Assembly (NCBI GenBank): GCA_020445605.1 | Contig: JAGRGH010000014.1 | Location: 31,748 to 95,747, forward strand | Reading direction: 5' to 3' | Length of the DNA stretch: 64,000 nucleotides | Source of the DNA: Chromatiales bacterium | GTDB lineage: Bacteria; Pseudomonadota; Gammaproteobacteria; JAGRGH01 | Shown: positions 1-7,750 of the stretch, piece by piece | How positions within the stretch are numbered: position 1 is the first letter of the stretch | Layout: each line of letters opens with the position of its first letter | Position numbers and translations under genes: made by a program | Notes under the pieces: model-generated | The model's input: the letters and a program-made list of their open reading frames with translations, nothing else | What the model was told of the DNA's origin: nothing | Databases searched by the model: none

Positions 1-2
1 AG

Positions 3-191
3 ATGATCGGCATTCTGTTTGACCTGTTGAAGGAGCTGTCAGCCTCATTCGCATTCCGAATTTCGCAAAGATTTCATCTATCAAGTCAACCAAAGCTGAC
101 AATTTTTATCCAGTTTCTGGTTTTTGCTTTTGTCCTGATAACCATCTTTGCCGGTTTGATTACCGGCATCACCTGGCTGCTCGCTAAATAG
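3..191 (+). CDS. small putative membrane protein
   Basis: A 62-residue ORF begins at the left edge of the window, so its ribosome binding site and possibly its true start lie outside. The second half (about residues 35-60) is one strongly hydrophobic stretch that would form a single membrane helix. The first half is basic and aromatic. I recognise no family. No partner gene is visible on the left, and the next gene in the same direction lies about 160 bases away behind its own likely promoter. It could be a real small inner-membrane protein or the tail of a larger gene. Confidence 0.35.
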   Translation: MIGILFDLLKELSASFAFRISQRFHLSSQPKLTIFIQFLVFAFVLITIFAGLITGITWLLAK

Positions 192-206
192 CGCGGATTT
201 AAGGAG

Positions 207-227
207 TTAAGGGGTCAGAGCCCTTTT
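207..227. repeat. GGGGTCAGAGCCC-type dispersed repeat
   Basis: The stretch reads TTAAGGGGTCAGAGCCCTTTT and is nearly palindromic around GGG(G)TCAGAGCCC. Similar GGGGTCAGAGCCC words are known around REP-associated Y1 transposase (rayT) genes in many proteobacteria. No such transposase is seen in this window, so assignment to that repeat class is an inference. Confidence 0.4.
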
Positions 228-296
228 CCGGCGTCGCCCCCCGATAGATTCTAAGAGGTCCGCTCACTTTGTCGCCGAGCCCTTGATAAGGGTAAC

Positions 297-322
297 TTGA
301 CGAGACGTACGCAAATACGTAC
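297..322 (+). promoter_or_regulatory. putative promoter and operator of the yefM-yoeB pair
   Basis: TTGACG at 297-302 can serve as a -35 box. Just downstream a perfect dyad, GTACG-N6-CGTAC, occupies 307-322, about 30 bases before the antitoxin start. YefM-type antitoxins repress their own operon by binding short palindromes around the promoter (E. coli operators carry TGTACA half sites), so this dyad is a sensible operator. No clear -10 box is seen. Confidence 0.4.
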
Positions 323-352
323 CATCTTGGGCCATCCACCCGGAGATCGAAG

Positions 353-595
353 ATGGCCACCCTGACTGCCAGCGAGGCACGCGCCAACCTGTATCGGCTC
401 ATTGACCAGGCCGCCGAGTCACATCAGCCGATTCATATCGCTGGAAAGCGGACCAGCGCCGTCCTCCTTTCGACTGAAGACTGGGAGGCGATTCAGGAAA
501 CGCTATACCTCCTTTCCGTTCCGGGCATGCGGGAGTCCATCAAGGAGGGCATGGCCGAGCCCCTTGGCAGAAGCGCCAAGGAGCTTAAGTGGTAG
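353..595 (+). CDS. yefM: YefM/Phd-family antitoxin
   Basis: An 80-residue antitoxin that would bind and neutralise the RNase encoded next to it and repress its own operon. The N-terminal half matches the Phd/YefM DNA-binding fold: an opening beta strand, SEARANLYRLIDQA, then a hairpin with HIAGKRTSAVLLS and the EDWEAIQETLYLL helix. The C-terminal 20 residues are the expected flexible toxin-binding tail. A GGAG ribosome site at 342-345 precedes the ATG. The gene overlaps the toxin start by 7 bases, the usual coupling in these modules. Length fits the family. Confidence 0.92.
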   Translation: MATLTASEARANLYRLIDQAAESHQPIHIAGKRTSAVLLSTEDWEAIQETLYLLSVPGMRESIKEGMAEPLGRSAKELKW

Positions 596-855
596 GGTGG
601 CGGATCGTCTATTCCAAGCACGCCAAGAAGGATGCAACAAAACTTGCGGCTGCGGGCCTGAAAGCCAAAACGTTGGAACTACTGGCGGTCCTGGCTGCCG
701 ACCCATTCCAAACCCCACCGCCCTACGAGAAGCTGGTCGGCGACCTGGCTGGCGCATATTCGCGGCGCATCAATATTCAGCACCGTTTGGTTTATGAGGT
801 CTTTCCGAAAGAACGGGTCGTTCGAGTGCTGCGCATGTGGACGCACTATGAATGA
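589..855 (+). CDS. yoeB: YoeB-family mRNA interferase toxin
   Basis: An 88-residue ribosome-dependent mRNA endonuclease of the RelE/YoeB fold. The C-terminus carries the family hallmark: RRINIQHRLVYEV followed by RVLRMWTHYE. Residues Glu47, Arg66 and His86 sit where E. coli YoeB has its catalytic Glu46, Arg65 and His83, so the toxin looks intact and active. The start is GTG at 589, inside the end of the antitoxin gene, so the two are translationally coupled. It cleaves translated mRNA under stress when the antitoxin is degraded. The 116 bases after it hold nothing recognised. Confidence 0.93.
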   Translation: MVGWRIVYSKHAKKDATKLAAAGLKAKTLELLAVLAADPFQTPPPYEKLVGDLAGAYSRRINIQHRLVYEVFPKERVVRVLRMWTHYE

Positions 856-971
856 GAGGCCCGACCCACCGAGTCGCTGCCGGTCGGAAGTACGACGCGA
901 GCAGTGCGGCCGCCGGCCCCATGAATGGCCCACACCAGACAACCGTCCGGCGTAGATATCCACCGCGCGAA

Positions 972-2654
972 TCAGCGCACCGTGAACCCGTCGCGGGCCC
1001 GAACGATGGAGTCACCACTGGACTGGTGAAAACGGACTTCGTATTCGCCGGGCGCTGTCAGTCCCCGGAATGTGAAGGTGCCGTTGCGCACCTGCCCGGT
1101 TTTCATCCACTGTTTGTACGCACCGCCGTAGGCGCCCTTTGGCGTGATGGTGATCCATTCGTCGCTGCGCTGGGCCGGCAGATCGAACACGTCGACGACG
1201 ATGTCCTCGCCCACGGCGTAGGCGTTCTTACGCGCATCTAGACGCGGCCCATTGCCGGGCCCCGGAACCTGCACGTAGATTTCACGATCGACGACCTTCG
1301 GGGTCGCGGCCGACAGTGTTCGGTCGAGCGACACCCGCCGCAGTGCGGAATAGTCGGTGCCGGCACCGTACTCGGCCCGAATGCGCAGATCAGTCACGTT
1401 CGCCAGCACATCACCGAGCGTGCGGGCACCGCCGGACAACCGCCAACCGGCGCCGCTGAGCGGCAGGGTGAATTGCCGCCAGTTCGTGGAGTGGTCGGGG
1501 GCGATGTCGTAGCGGGCGCTCATGGGGCCGCTGCTGACGATGACGTCTCCGCGTGCGCCGTATTCGTCGGGGCCGTAGTAGTCCCCGCCCCAGCTCCGCT
1601 TTTCGAAGGATAGTTGCGCATATCCGCGCCAGTCGCCGTGGAAGGAGGCGGGTGCGATGTAATAGCTGGTCTGGCCCTCGCCCGGCGGCGCCACGGTGAT
1701 GGCTTCGCCTTCGACCGCGAGCGTGCCGTAATTCACGGTCCACTCCGACCGTGCCGCGGTGCTGGTGGAACCGACCCGGAACCGGTCCCGCGCACGGACG
1801 ATCCGGTCGCCGTTGGACTGATGGAAACGCACTTCGTACTCGCCGGGTTCCGACAGGCCCCGGAAGGTGAATGTGCCGGTCTTCTGCTTGTTCGTGTATT
1901 GCCACTGCCGGTAGGAACCCTCGGCGGCGTCGGCCGGCACGACCGTGACCCACTCGTCACCGCGCTGCGCGGGCAGATCGAACACCTCGACGGCGACGGC
2001 CTCGCCGACCGCGTAGACATCTTTGCGCGCGGTGACCCGGGGCTGCCCAGCGGGGGGCGGGAGCTGAACGTAGATTTCACGATCGACCTCCTTCGTCTGC
2101 GTTGCCGCACCCGACACGAACGTGAAGCTGGCGCCCCAGCGCCCATAGCGACTGGAGGTGATGCCGTTGCGCACGGAGCCCTCGTAGCTGTCCTGACCGC
2201 GCCGGACCTCGAAGGTCACCCGCCCACCTGCGGCCTCGGTGATGACGCCCGAGTGGGCCGCGGCCAGGCAGATGGATGAATCCGTTGTATAGACGAGCGT
2301 GCCCCAGATCGAGCCGGCCGCCGAGCCCGCGCGCGGCGGGCAGCAGTAGCTGAAGCGCTCGCCAAACCGATCGTTGACGCGAAAGGAATTGGTCGACTGA
2401 TTCCACGCGATGTCGGCCCGGCATTGGTCCGCCTGTGCCTTGCCCGACGGAGTCGCGCGGGCGTTACCGGCGGCATCGAAAAGTCCGGCCGTGTAGTCGT
2501 CGCGCGGATGGGACAGCAGCTCCATCAGCTCGATCGATTTCTCGAGATGATTGACGAGCTGATCTGGATACGACTGCGCTTGAACTGAAACAGACAACAC
2601 GAGAGCCGCGCCTGACACCAGCGCACGAGCGATGAACCTGTTTCTCTTTTTCAT
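972..2654 (-). CDS. secreted LCCL-domain protein with laminin-B-like module and duplicated C-terminal repeat
   Basis: A 560-residue exported protein with a signal peptide (residues 1-26, cut after VQA). About residues 95-182 resemble an LCCL domain: two Cys at 104-105, SIWGTLVYTTDSSICLAAAHSG, and the YEGSVRNGITSSRYGRWGASF end. Residues 189-295 and 454-560 are two copies of one module (DREIYVQ, YAVGE, VFDLPAQR, DEW, GTFTFRGL, PGEYEVRFHQS, IVRARD). Between them residues 304-445 look like a laminin-B (domain IV) beta sandwich. The role is unknown, and adhesion or binding of surface carbohydrate is only a guess from the domain types. It lies 2 bases downstream of a second exported protein on the same strand, so the pair is likely one operon. 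Confidence 0.85.
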   Translation of the reverse strand: MKKRNRFIARALVSGAALVLSVSVQAQSYPDQLVNHLEKSIELMELLSHPRDDYTAGLFDAAGNARATPSGKAQADQCRADIAWNQSTNSFRVNDRFGERFSYCCPPRAGSAAGSIWGTLVYTTDSSICLAAAHSGVITEAAGGRVTFEVRRGQDSYEGSVRNGITSSRYGRWGASFTFVSGAATQTKEVDREIYVQLPPPAGQPRVTARKDVYAVGEAVAVEVFDLPAQRGDEWVTVVPADAAEGSYRQWQYTNKQKTGTFTFRGLSEPGEYEVRFHQSNGDRIVRARDRFRVGSTSTAARSEWTVNYGTLAVEGEAITVAPPGEGQTSYYIAPASFHGDWRGYAQLSFEKRSWGGDYYGPDEYGARGDVIVSSGPMSARYDIAPDHSTNWRQFTLPLSGAGWRLSGGARTLGDVLANVTDLRIRAEYGAGTDYSALRRVSLDRTLSAATPKVVDREIYVQVPGPGNGPRLDARKNAYAVGEDIVVDVFDLPAQRSDEWITITPKGAYGGAYKQWMKTGQVRNGTFTFRGLTAPGEYEVRFHQSSGDSIVRARDGFTVR

Positions 2655-2656
2655 GG

Positions 2657-3547
2657 CTAGATGATCGAAGTCGGGGTGTCGTGGATGATGATCCTCTGAT
2701 CGTTGTCGGGGGCGGCCGGCGGCGGGTTGTTGCTTCCCGGCCGCGGTGCCTGCTGTTTCACGCAGTAGTAGCGCTTGAGCCAGCCGCGCGCGTTCGCCTT
2801 GAGCGCGGGTATCTGCGCGAGCAAGGCCTTGTGTTTCGCCCGGTAGGAATCGATCAACTGCAATCCCTTGCGAACGTCAGCATCAATCTCGTTGATACTC
2901 TTGTGACCAAGGAACGGAATCGGCACAACGCCCAGTGTGCCGGCGCGCAGTTCCGCATCGACCGCCCGCAGACGCTTCTGTTCCTGGGTTGCGCTCGTGC
3001 GTGCTCTGGCGATGTCGACAAGCTGCTGACGTCGCCGATTGATCCGGGCGTCGTACCAACCAATCGCATCCGCGGGATAATTCGTTGGGTCGCGCAGTAT
3101 CTCGGCGTATTCCTGCTCCGAGGCTTTCAGCGCCTCGCTCGCGACCCGCTCCTGCCTTTCGAGGACGCGCAAGGTGTCGTTCAGCGCCTGCTGTCGCTTC
3201 TTGATCGCGTCGGCTTCCTGACTCCAGTACATACCGGCCCAAGACGCAAGGGTGCCCAGATAGCGTTCACCCTCCTGGAGCCAGTACTGGATGTGCGCGA
3301 GCTCGAAGTTGACCCGATCGATTTCATCGAGCGCATCGCGCATGCCGCGACCGGCCGCCTGCCTGGCGTCGTGGATCGCCGCGGCATTCGCGCCGGCGAG
3401 ATCGTCGCAAGAGACCGGCGCCTGCGCCAGGTTTGCCCCGTGTGACAGCGCCGGCAGCAGCAGGGACACAACCGCCGCGAACGAGCGCGGCGACGCAACG
3501 AATGCACGGCCGGCGGCGCACAGACGTCGCCACGGTGTGATGCTCAC
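2657..3547 (-). CDS. exported coiled-coil protein
   Basis: A 296-residue protein of unknown function. I start it at GTG 3547 because GGGAGAGG lies just upstream and the sequence then gives a basic N-terminus and a hydrophobic signal (about residues 18-38, ending ALSHGA). A longer reading to 3916 has an unlikely composition and would overlap the lipoprotein gene on the other strand. Roughly residues 60-215 are charged, helical and heptad-like (EIDRVNFELAHIQYWLQEGE, KKRQQALNDTLRVLERQE, TQEQKRLRAVDAELRAG), so a long coiled coil is expected. The tail is rich in Pro and Asn. It is co-transcribed with the LCCL protein that follows and may be its export or surface partner. Confidence 0.75.
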   Translation of the reverse strand: MSITPWRRLCAAGRAFVASPRSFAAVVSLLLPALSHGANLAQAPVSCDDLAGANAAAIHDARQAAGRGMRDALDEIDRVNFELAHIQYWLQEGERYLGTLASWAGMYWSQEADAIKKRQQALNDTLRVLERQERVASEALKASEQEYAEILRDPTNYPADAIGWYDARINRRRQQLVDIARARTSATQEQKRLRAVDAELRAGTLGVVPIPFLGHKSINEIDADVRKGLQLIDSYRAKHKALLAQIPALKANARGWLKRYYCVKQQAPRPGSNNPPPAAPDNDQRIIIHDTPTSII

Positions 3548-3770
3548 AACGGCCTCTCCCACTTCGGTCCCCGCTTCGAGTGTAGCAGGCGAATCCGGGA
3601 AATTTTGGACAAGCCTGGATCGAGCCATTCCGGCTTGCCGGGGCCGGAACTTCCGGTGCCCGGCTGGCTCACCCGACCTGACGGGCAACCCCCGCGCTGG
3701 CCACGGTCGATGTCGCGCCGCACAATACGCAAGGGTCGCTGACGACACCCGAACCACCGCACTGCCAGGA

Positions 3771-4979
3771 ATGTTTGCTCGCACCGCACTGATCGCAATC
3801 GCGCTTGCACTGACACCGCTCGGCTGCAGCGATGAACGCCCGCAACACGCGAGCGCACACACGCCGCACGCGGTGCGGCTGTTCCTCGCCGGCGATGTGA
3901 TGACCGGGCGCGCCATCGATCAGATACTGCCCGTGCAGAGCGATCCGGTCCTGCACGAACCAAACGTGCATGACGCACGCGTATACCTTGCGCTGGCGGT
4001 GAACAAGGGCGCACAGATCGCGCTGGCGGTCGACTGCGCGGCGATCTGGGGCGATGCGCTGTCGATACTCGACGAGTTCGCGCCGCAACTGCGCTTCATC
4101 AACCTGGAAACCAGCATCACGACCAGTGACGCATTCTGGCCGCGCAAGCCGATTCACTATCGAATGCATCCGGATAATGCGCGCTGCCTGAACACCGCCG
4201 GCATTGATCTGGTCACCCTCGCGAACAACCATGTGCTGGATTTTGATCGCAGCGGGCTGGACGAAACGCTCGACAGCCTCGACAGCGTGGGCGTGCGCCA
4301 CGTCGGCGCCGGAAGGCATCGCAGCGACGCCGCCGCGCCCGCCATATTCGACCTCGACGGGCCTGCGCGACTGGCGGTGTTCGCATACGGAATGAGGTCT
4401 GCCGGCATTCCGCCGGACTGGGTCGCGACCGATGAACAATCGGGCCTGAACTGGCTTGCGGATCTATCGGATGCGAGCTTTGAACGCGTTCGTGACCAGC
4501 TGCGCAAAGTCACCCGGAACAGTGACATCGTGGTGGTTTCGCTGCACTGGGGCGGCAACTGGGGCTATCAGATTCGCTCAGCGCACCAAACATTCGCGCA
4601 CCGGCTGATTGATGAGGCCGGCGTTGACATCGTGCATGGGCACTCGTCCCATCACCCGCTGGGCATCGAGGTTTACGGCAACCGGCTGATCCTGTACGGC
4701 AGCGGCGATCTGCTGAACGACTACGAGGGCATCGGGCACGGACCACGGTTTCGCCCGGAACTGTCGCTGATGTACTTCCCGGACGTGGAAGCCGACACCG
4801 GCAAGCTGCTGGCGTTACGGATGGTGCCGACGCGCATCGCGAACTTTCGCGTCAATCGCGCGGACGCAGCCGATGCGCAATGGCTCGCGGACATGCTAAA
4901 CCGCGAAGGCGCATCGGTCGGTACACGCGTCGCCATTCAGCCGGACGGGACTCTCGCCCTTGGCTGGAACGGTCGATAG
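3771..4979 (+). CDS. CapA-like metallophosphatase-fold lipoprotein
   Basis: A 402-residue protein of the bacterial capsule synthesis CapA/PgsA family, whose members take part in poly-gamma-glutamate capsule making or release. From ATG 3771 it begins with a lipoprotein signal (LTPLGC, Cys19). The family motifs follow in order: LAGDVMTGR (39-47), NLETSIT (111-117), ANNHVLD (151-157), SLHWGGNW (257-264) and HGHSSHHPLG (289-298). These supply the Asp, Glu, Asn and His ligands of a calcineurin-like metal site. No capB or capC is nearby, so a role in a polyglutamate capsule cannot be inferred. It faces the preceding genes head to head. The ribosome site is poor (AGGA directly before ATG), so the start is provisional. 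Confidence 0.85.
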   Translation: MFARTALIAIALALTPLGCSDERPQHASAHTPHAVRLFLAGDVMTGRAIDQILPVQSDPVLHEPNVHDARVYLALAVNKGAQIALAVDCAAIWGDALSILDEFAPQLRFINLETSITTSDAFWPRKPIHYRMHPDNARCLNTAGIDLVTLANNHVLDFDRSGLDETLDSLDSVGVRHVGAGRHRSDAAAPAIFDLDGPARLAVFAYGMRSAGIPPDWVATDEQSGLNWLADLSDASFERVRDQLRKVTRNSDIVVVSLHWGGNWGYQIRSAHQTFAHRLIDEAGVDIVHGHSSHHPLGIEVYGNRLILYGSGDLLNDYEGIGHGPRFRPELSLMYFPDVEADTGKLLALRMVPTRIANFRVNRADAADAQWLADMLNREGASVGTRVAIQPDGTLALGWNGR

Positions 4980-4983
4980 ATTC

Positions 4984-5110
4984 CCGGTGCGCGGTGCGCA
5001 CCCTACATGCGTTGGATTCCCGGTGCGCGGTGCGCACCCGAAGCGCCGAAATGTAGGTGCGCAATGCGCACCATCCTCCGAGTTGTAGGGCGAGCAATGC
5101 GCACCATCCG
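4984..5110. repeat. four copies of a GGTGCGC-GGTGCGCACC palindromic core
   Basis: About four imperfect copies of a roughly 20-base core (GGTGCGC-n-GTGCGCACC, often followed by CTAC or ATCC) are spaced about 35 bases apart between the capA-like gene and terC. The same core is the backbone of the long array at 21.2-21.6 kb. It is a dispersed intergenic repeat and does not code. Confidence 0.65.
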
Positions 5111-5162
5111 GATGCAAGCAGATCGAACCAGATGCGCTGTTCGCAACGCTGTATCCGAGCCC

Positions 5163-5918
5163 CTATCCGCCGAGCTCCGGCAGCTTCTTGCCGAGCTGAA
5201 TCGTCGCCACCGATGCACGCCGGCGCAGGCGCATGTTCAACAGCTCGACGGCCACCGAGAACGCCATGGCGAAGTAGATGTAGCCCTTCGGCACATGGAC
5301 CTCGAAGCCCTCGGCGATCAGCGTCATGCCGATCAGGATCAGAAAGGCCAGCGCCAGCATCTTGATGGTGGGATTGGCATCGACAAACGCACCGATGGGC
5401 TTGGCCGCAACGAGCATGACCGCCACCGATGCCACGATGGCCAGCACCATGATCGAAGTCTGTTCGACCAGCCCGACGGCCGTGATCACGGAATCCAGCG
5501 AAAAGACGATATCGAGCACCGCGATCTGCACCACCACCGACAGATAGGCGGCCTGCGCACCCGGCGCGTCAGCCTGGGGTTCGACCTCGAAGCTGGCGTG
5601 TATCTCGTGTGTGGACTTGGCGATCAGGAACAGCCCGCCACCGATCAGAATCAGGTCGCGCCCGGAGATCGCGTGTCCGAAGGCGCTGAACAAGGGTTCG
5701 ATCAGCCCCATGACCCAAACTAGACTGAACAAGAGCGCCAGTCGCGTCGCCATGGCGAGCGTCAGCCCGAGTCGTCGCGCCGAGTCGCGGCGCGCCGGCG
5801 GCAGACGCCCGACCAGGATGGATATAAAAATGATGTTGTCGATTCCGAGTACGATCTCGAGCGCAACCAGCGTGGCAAACGCGGCCCACGCCTCCGGCAT
5901 CAACACCCAGTCGAACAT
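5163..5918 (-). CDS. terC: TerC-family integral membrane protein
   Basis: A 251-residue inner-membrane protein of the TerC family, which is linked to metal-ion efflux (Mn2+, Ca2+) and tellurite resistance and loads metal into exported or folding proteins in some bacteria. Seven or so hydrophobic helices are visible. The two signature repeats are present: ALEIVLGIDNIIF (Glu21, Asp27) and VLDIVFSLDSVIT (Asp136, Asp142). The ATG at 5918 has GGAG seven bases upstream. It follows ureG after 32 bases on the same strand and is probably the last gene of the urease transcript. Whether it serves nickel or manganese handling for urease is an inference from position alone. Confidence 0.9.
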   Translation of the reverse strand: MFDWVLMPEAWAAFATLVALEIVLGIDNIIFISILVGRLPPARRDSARRLGLTLAMATRLALLFSLVWVMGLIEPLFSAFGHAISGRDLILIGGGLFLIAKSTHEIHASFEVEPQADAPGAQAAYLSVVVQIAVLDIVFSLDSVITAVGLVEQTSIMVLAIVASVAVMLVAAKPIGAFVDANPTIKMLALAFLILIGMTLIAEGFEVHVPKGYIYFAMAFSVAVELLNMRLRRRASVATIQLGKKLPELGG

Positions 5919-5950
5919 GTCCGTTCTCCAGCCCCCAAACGAGCCACCTA

Positions 5951-6586
5951 TCAACCGATTCCAGCAACAGCCAGCATGCCTTCGCGGCGGATGAAGGCGA
6001 TCACCTCGTCCACGCCCTGCCCGGTCTTGAGATTCGTGAACACGAACGGACGTTCACCGCGCATGCGTTCGCTGTCACGCTGCATGACTTCGAGCGATGC
6101 GCCGACGTGCGGGGCAAGATCGATCTTGTTGATCACGAGCAGGTCCGAGCGCGTGATGCCCGGCCCGCCCTTGCGCGGAATTTTTTCGCCTTCGGCGACG
6201 TCGATCACATAGATCGTCAGGTCCGCCAGCTCCGGGCTGAACGTCGCGCTGAGATTGTCGCCGCCGCTCTCGACGAAGATGACGTCGAGTTCCGGCCAGC
6301 GCCGCTGAAGATCCGCCACCGCGGCCAGGTTCATGGATGCATCCTCGCGGATCGCAGTGTGCGGACAGCCGCCGGTCTCCACGCCCACGATGCGCTCGGG
6401 TGCGAGCGCCTGGCTGCGGATCAGAAACTCCGCGTCCTCACGTGTGTAGATGTCGTTGGTGACCACCGCGATCTCGTGCGCGTCGCGCATGGACTTGCAC
6501 AACCGATCGAGCAGGGCGGTCTTGCCGCTGCCCACGGGGCCGCCCACACCGACGCGCAAGGGCGCCTTTGCCGAAGAATTCATCAT
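5951..6586 (-). CDS. ureG: urease accessory GTPase UreG
   Basis: A 211-residue SIMIBI-class GTPase that hydrolyses GTP to drive nickel delivery into apo-urease with UreD (UreH) and UreF. The P-loop [12 protein letters not shown] is at 15-26, the nickel-binding CPH motif at 74-76 ([13 protein letters not shown]), and the base-recognition NKID at 153-156. All are intact and the length is normal. It lies 27 bases after ureF at the end of the urease block. Confidence 0.97.
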   Translation of the reverse strand: MMNSSAKAPLRVGVGGPVGSGKTALLDRLCKSMRDAHEIAVVTNDIYTREDAEFLIRSQALAPERIVGVETGGCPHTAIREDASMNLAAVADLQRRWPELDVIFVESGGDNLSATFSPELADLTIYVIDVAEGEKIPRKGGPGITRSDLLVINKIDLAPHVGASLEVMQRDSERMRGERPFVFTNLKTGQGVDEVIAFIRREGMLAVAGIG

Positions 6587-6613
6587 TTGGTTGCTGTTGG
6601 ATGAATGCCTGCC

Positions 6614-7291
6614 TCAGGAACGAAACAGGCGTGTGTACTGGGTCTCGTGAAGGCTGCTCGCCATGGCCAAGGCCGGCGCGCTGGCGCCAATGTCATCGTC
6701 GTCGAGCGTCATTGCGGTTTCAACGGCCCGCTCCAGCGCGGGACCGAGCGCCAGCAACACACGCTGGCCGGCGGTCTGACCGAGCGGGACGAGCTTGATC
6801 GCGCAGGCGACCTGGTTCTCGAGCCAGGCCCAGGCGTAACCGAGCAGTGCATCGCGGGTTGGTATTTTCCATGCGTAGGCCGCACAGGCAAAGCCCGCGC
6901 ATTGGGCCATGCCCAGCGTTTCACGCCATTCGCGGGCATGGCCCACATCCAGATCGGCCAGCAACGTGGCCAGCGCCCGTGCACGCGTGGACTCCTCGGC
7001 ACGCAGTTCGGCAGTCTCGCGTGCCGCCACGATTCGCTTCGCAAGGCTGCGCAGTTCGGACTCATCACCACGCGTGCATGCCGCTTGCATGCGGAACAGG
7101 ATCGGCAGTTCCAGATGCGCCAGCGTGTCGTCGATCAGGCCGGCCAGCCAGTCGGCGGTTTCATTTTCATCGCGCACCCAACCGGCTTCGACCGCGTACT
7201 CAAGCCCCTGCGAATACGCGAAGGCGCCGACCGGCAGCGTCGGGCTGGACAGCTGCAACAGGCGCAGGCGCGCGAGCGCCTCAGTGCCCAT
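6614..7291 (-). CDS. ureF: urease accessory protein UreF
   Basis: A 225-residue all-helical chaperone that joins UreD to UreG on the apo-urease and gates nickel transfer. It shows the family opening LLQLSSPTLPVGAFAYSQGLE and the conserved C-terminal SSLHETQYTRLFRS. I chose ATG 7291, which overlaps the end of ureE by 11 bases. An upstream extension in the same frame is just the His-rich ureE coding sequence read out of frame. Confidence 0.95.
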   Translation of the reverse strand: MGTEALARLRLLQLSSPTLPVGAFAYSQGLEYAVEAGWVRDENETADWLAGLIDDTLAHLELPILFRMQAACTRGDESELRSLAKRIVAARETAELRAEESTRARALATLLADLDVGHAREWRETLGMAQCAGFACAAYAWKIPTRDALLGYAWAWLENQVACAIKLVPLGQTAGQRVLLALGPALERAVETAMTLDDDDIGASAPALAMASSLHETQYTRLFRS

Positions 7292-7745
7292 GGTCGTGAT
7301 GGTGTTCGTGGGCGTGCGCGTGTCCGCCGCCGTAGGCGCCCGGTTCCGGTTCGAACGGCAGGCGTTCGAGCCCGGGGCGTAGTCCCAGGCCACGCAGCAT
7401 GTCGTCGAGCACATGATCGTGACGGTAGCGCAGTTCGGTCAGCGAGATCTCGAGTTCCACGTGACGGTTGCCCAGATGATAGGCCGCGCGCATCAGCGCA
7501 TGCGGATCGGCGCTGCGCACAACGCTCACGGGTTCGGCGGCGGCATGCACCTGCACGATCTCGCCGGTTTGCGCAAGCAAGAGATCACCGTGACGCAGTC
7601 GAATTCCGCGTTCGAGGAACAAGCCAGCCTCATTGCCATTGTCCAGCGTGACGCGCAGACGCGCGCGGATGCGCTGATCCAGCGTCAGCGTCACCGTCGC
7701 GACGGGATGCCCCGTCTCCACGCGTTGCGTGAGTTCAAGCATCAA
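7281..7745 (-). CDS. ureE: urease nickel metallochaperone UreE
   Basis: A 154-residue dimeric Ni2+ carrier that supplies metal to the UreDFG complex. Residues 1-75 are the peptide-binding beta domain and 76-140 the metal-binding domain, with HLGNRHVELEI containing the dimer-interface His of the family. The last 15 residues (GHAHAHEHHHDHGH) form a His-rich tail like that of Klebsiella UreE, giving extra nickel storage. It starts 5 bases after ureC. Confidence 0.96.
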   Translation of the reverse strand: MMLELTQRVETGHPVATVTLTLDQRIRARLRVTLDNGNEAGLFLERGIRLRHGDLLLAQTGEIVQVHAAAEPVSVVRSADPHALMRAAYHLGNRHVELEISLTELRYRHDHVLDDMLRGLGLRPGLERLPFEPEPGAYGGGHAHAHEHHHDHGH

Positions 7746-7750
7746 GAGTG

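Noticed and set aside
852..1241. 129-codon plus-strand ORF after yoeB
   Set aside because: Most of it is antisense to the LCCL protein, with no ribosome site or motif.
3548..3916. N-terminal extension of the coiled-coil protein
   Set aside because: It would overlap the lipoprotein gene and has an Arg/Pro-rich composition, whereas GTG 3547 has a good ribosome site and starts a signal peptide.
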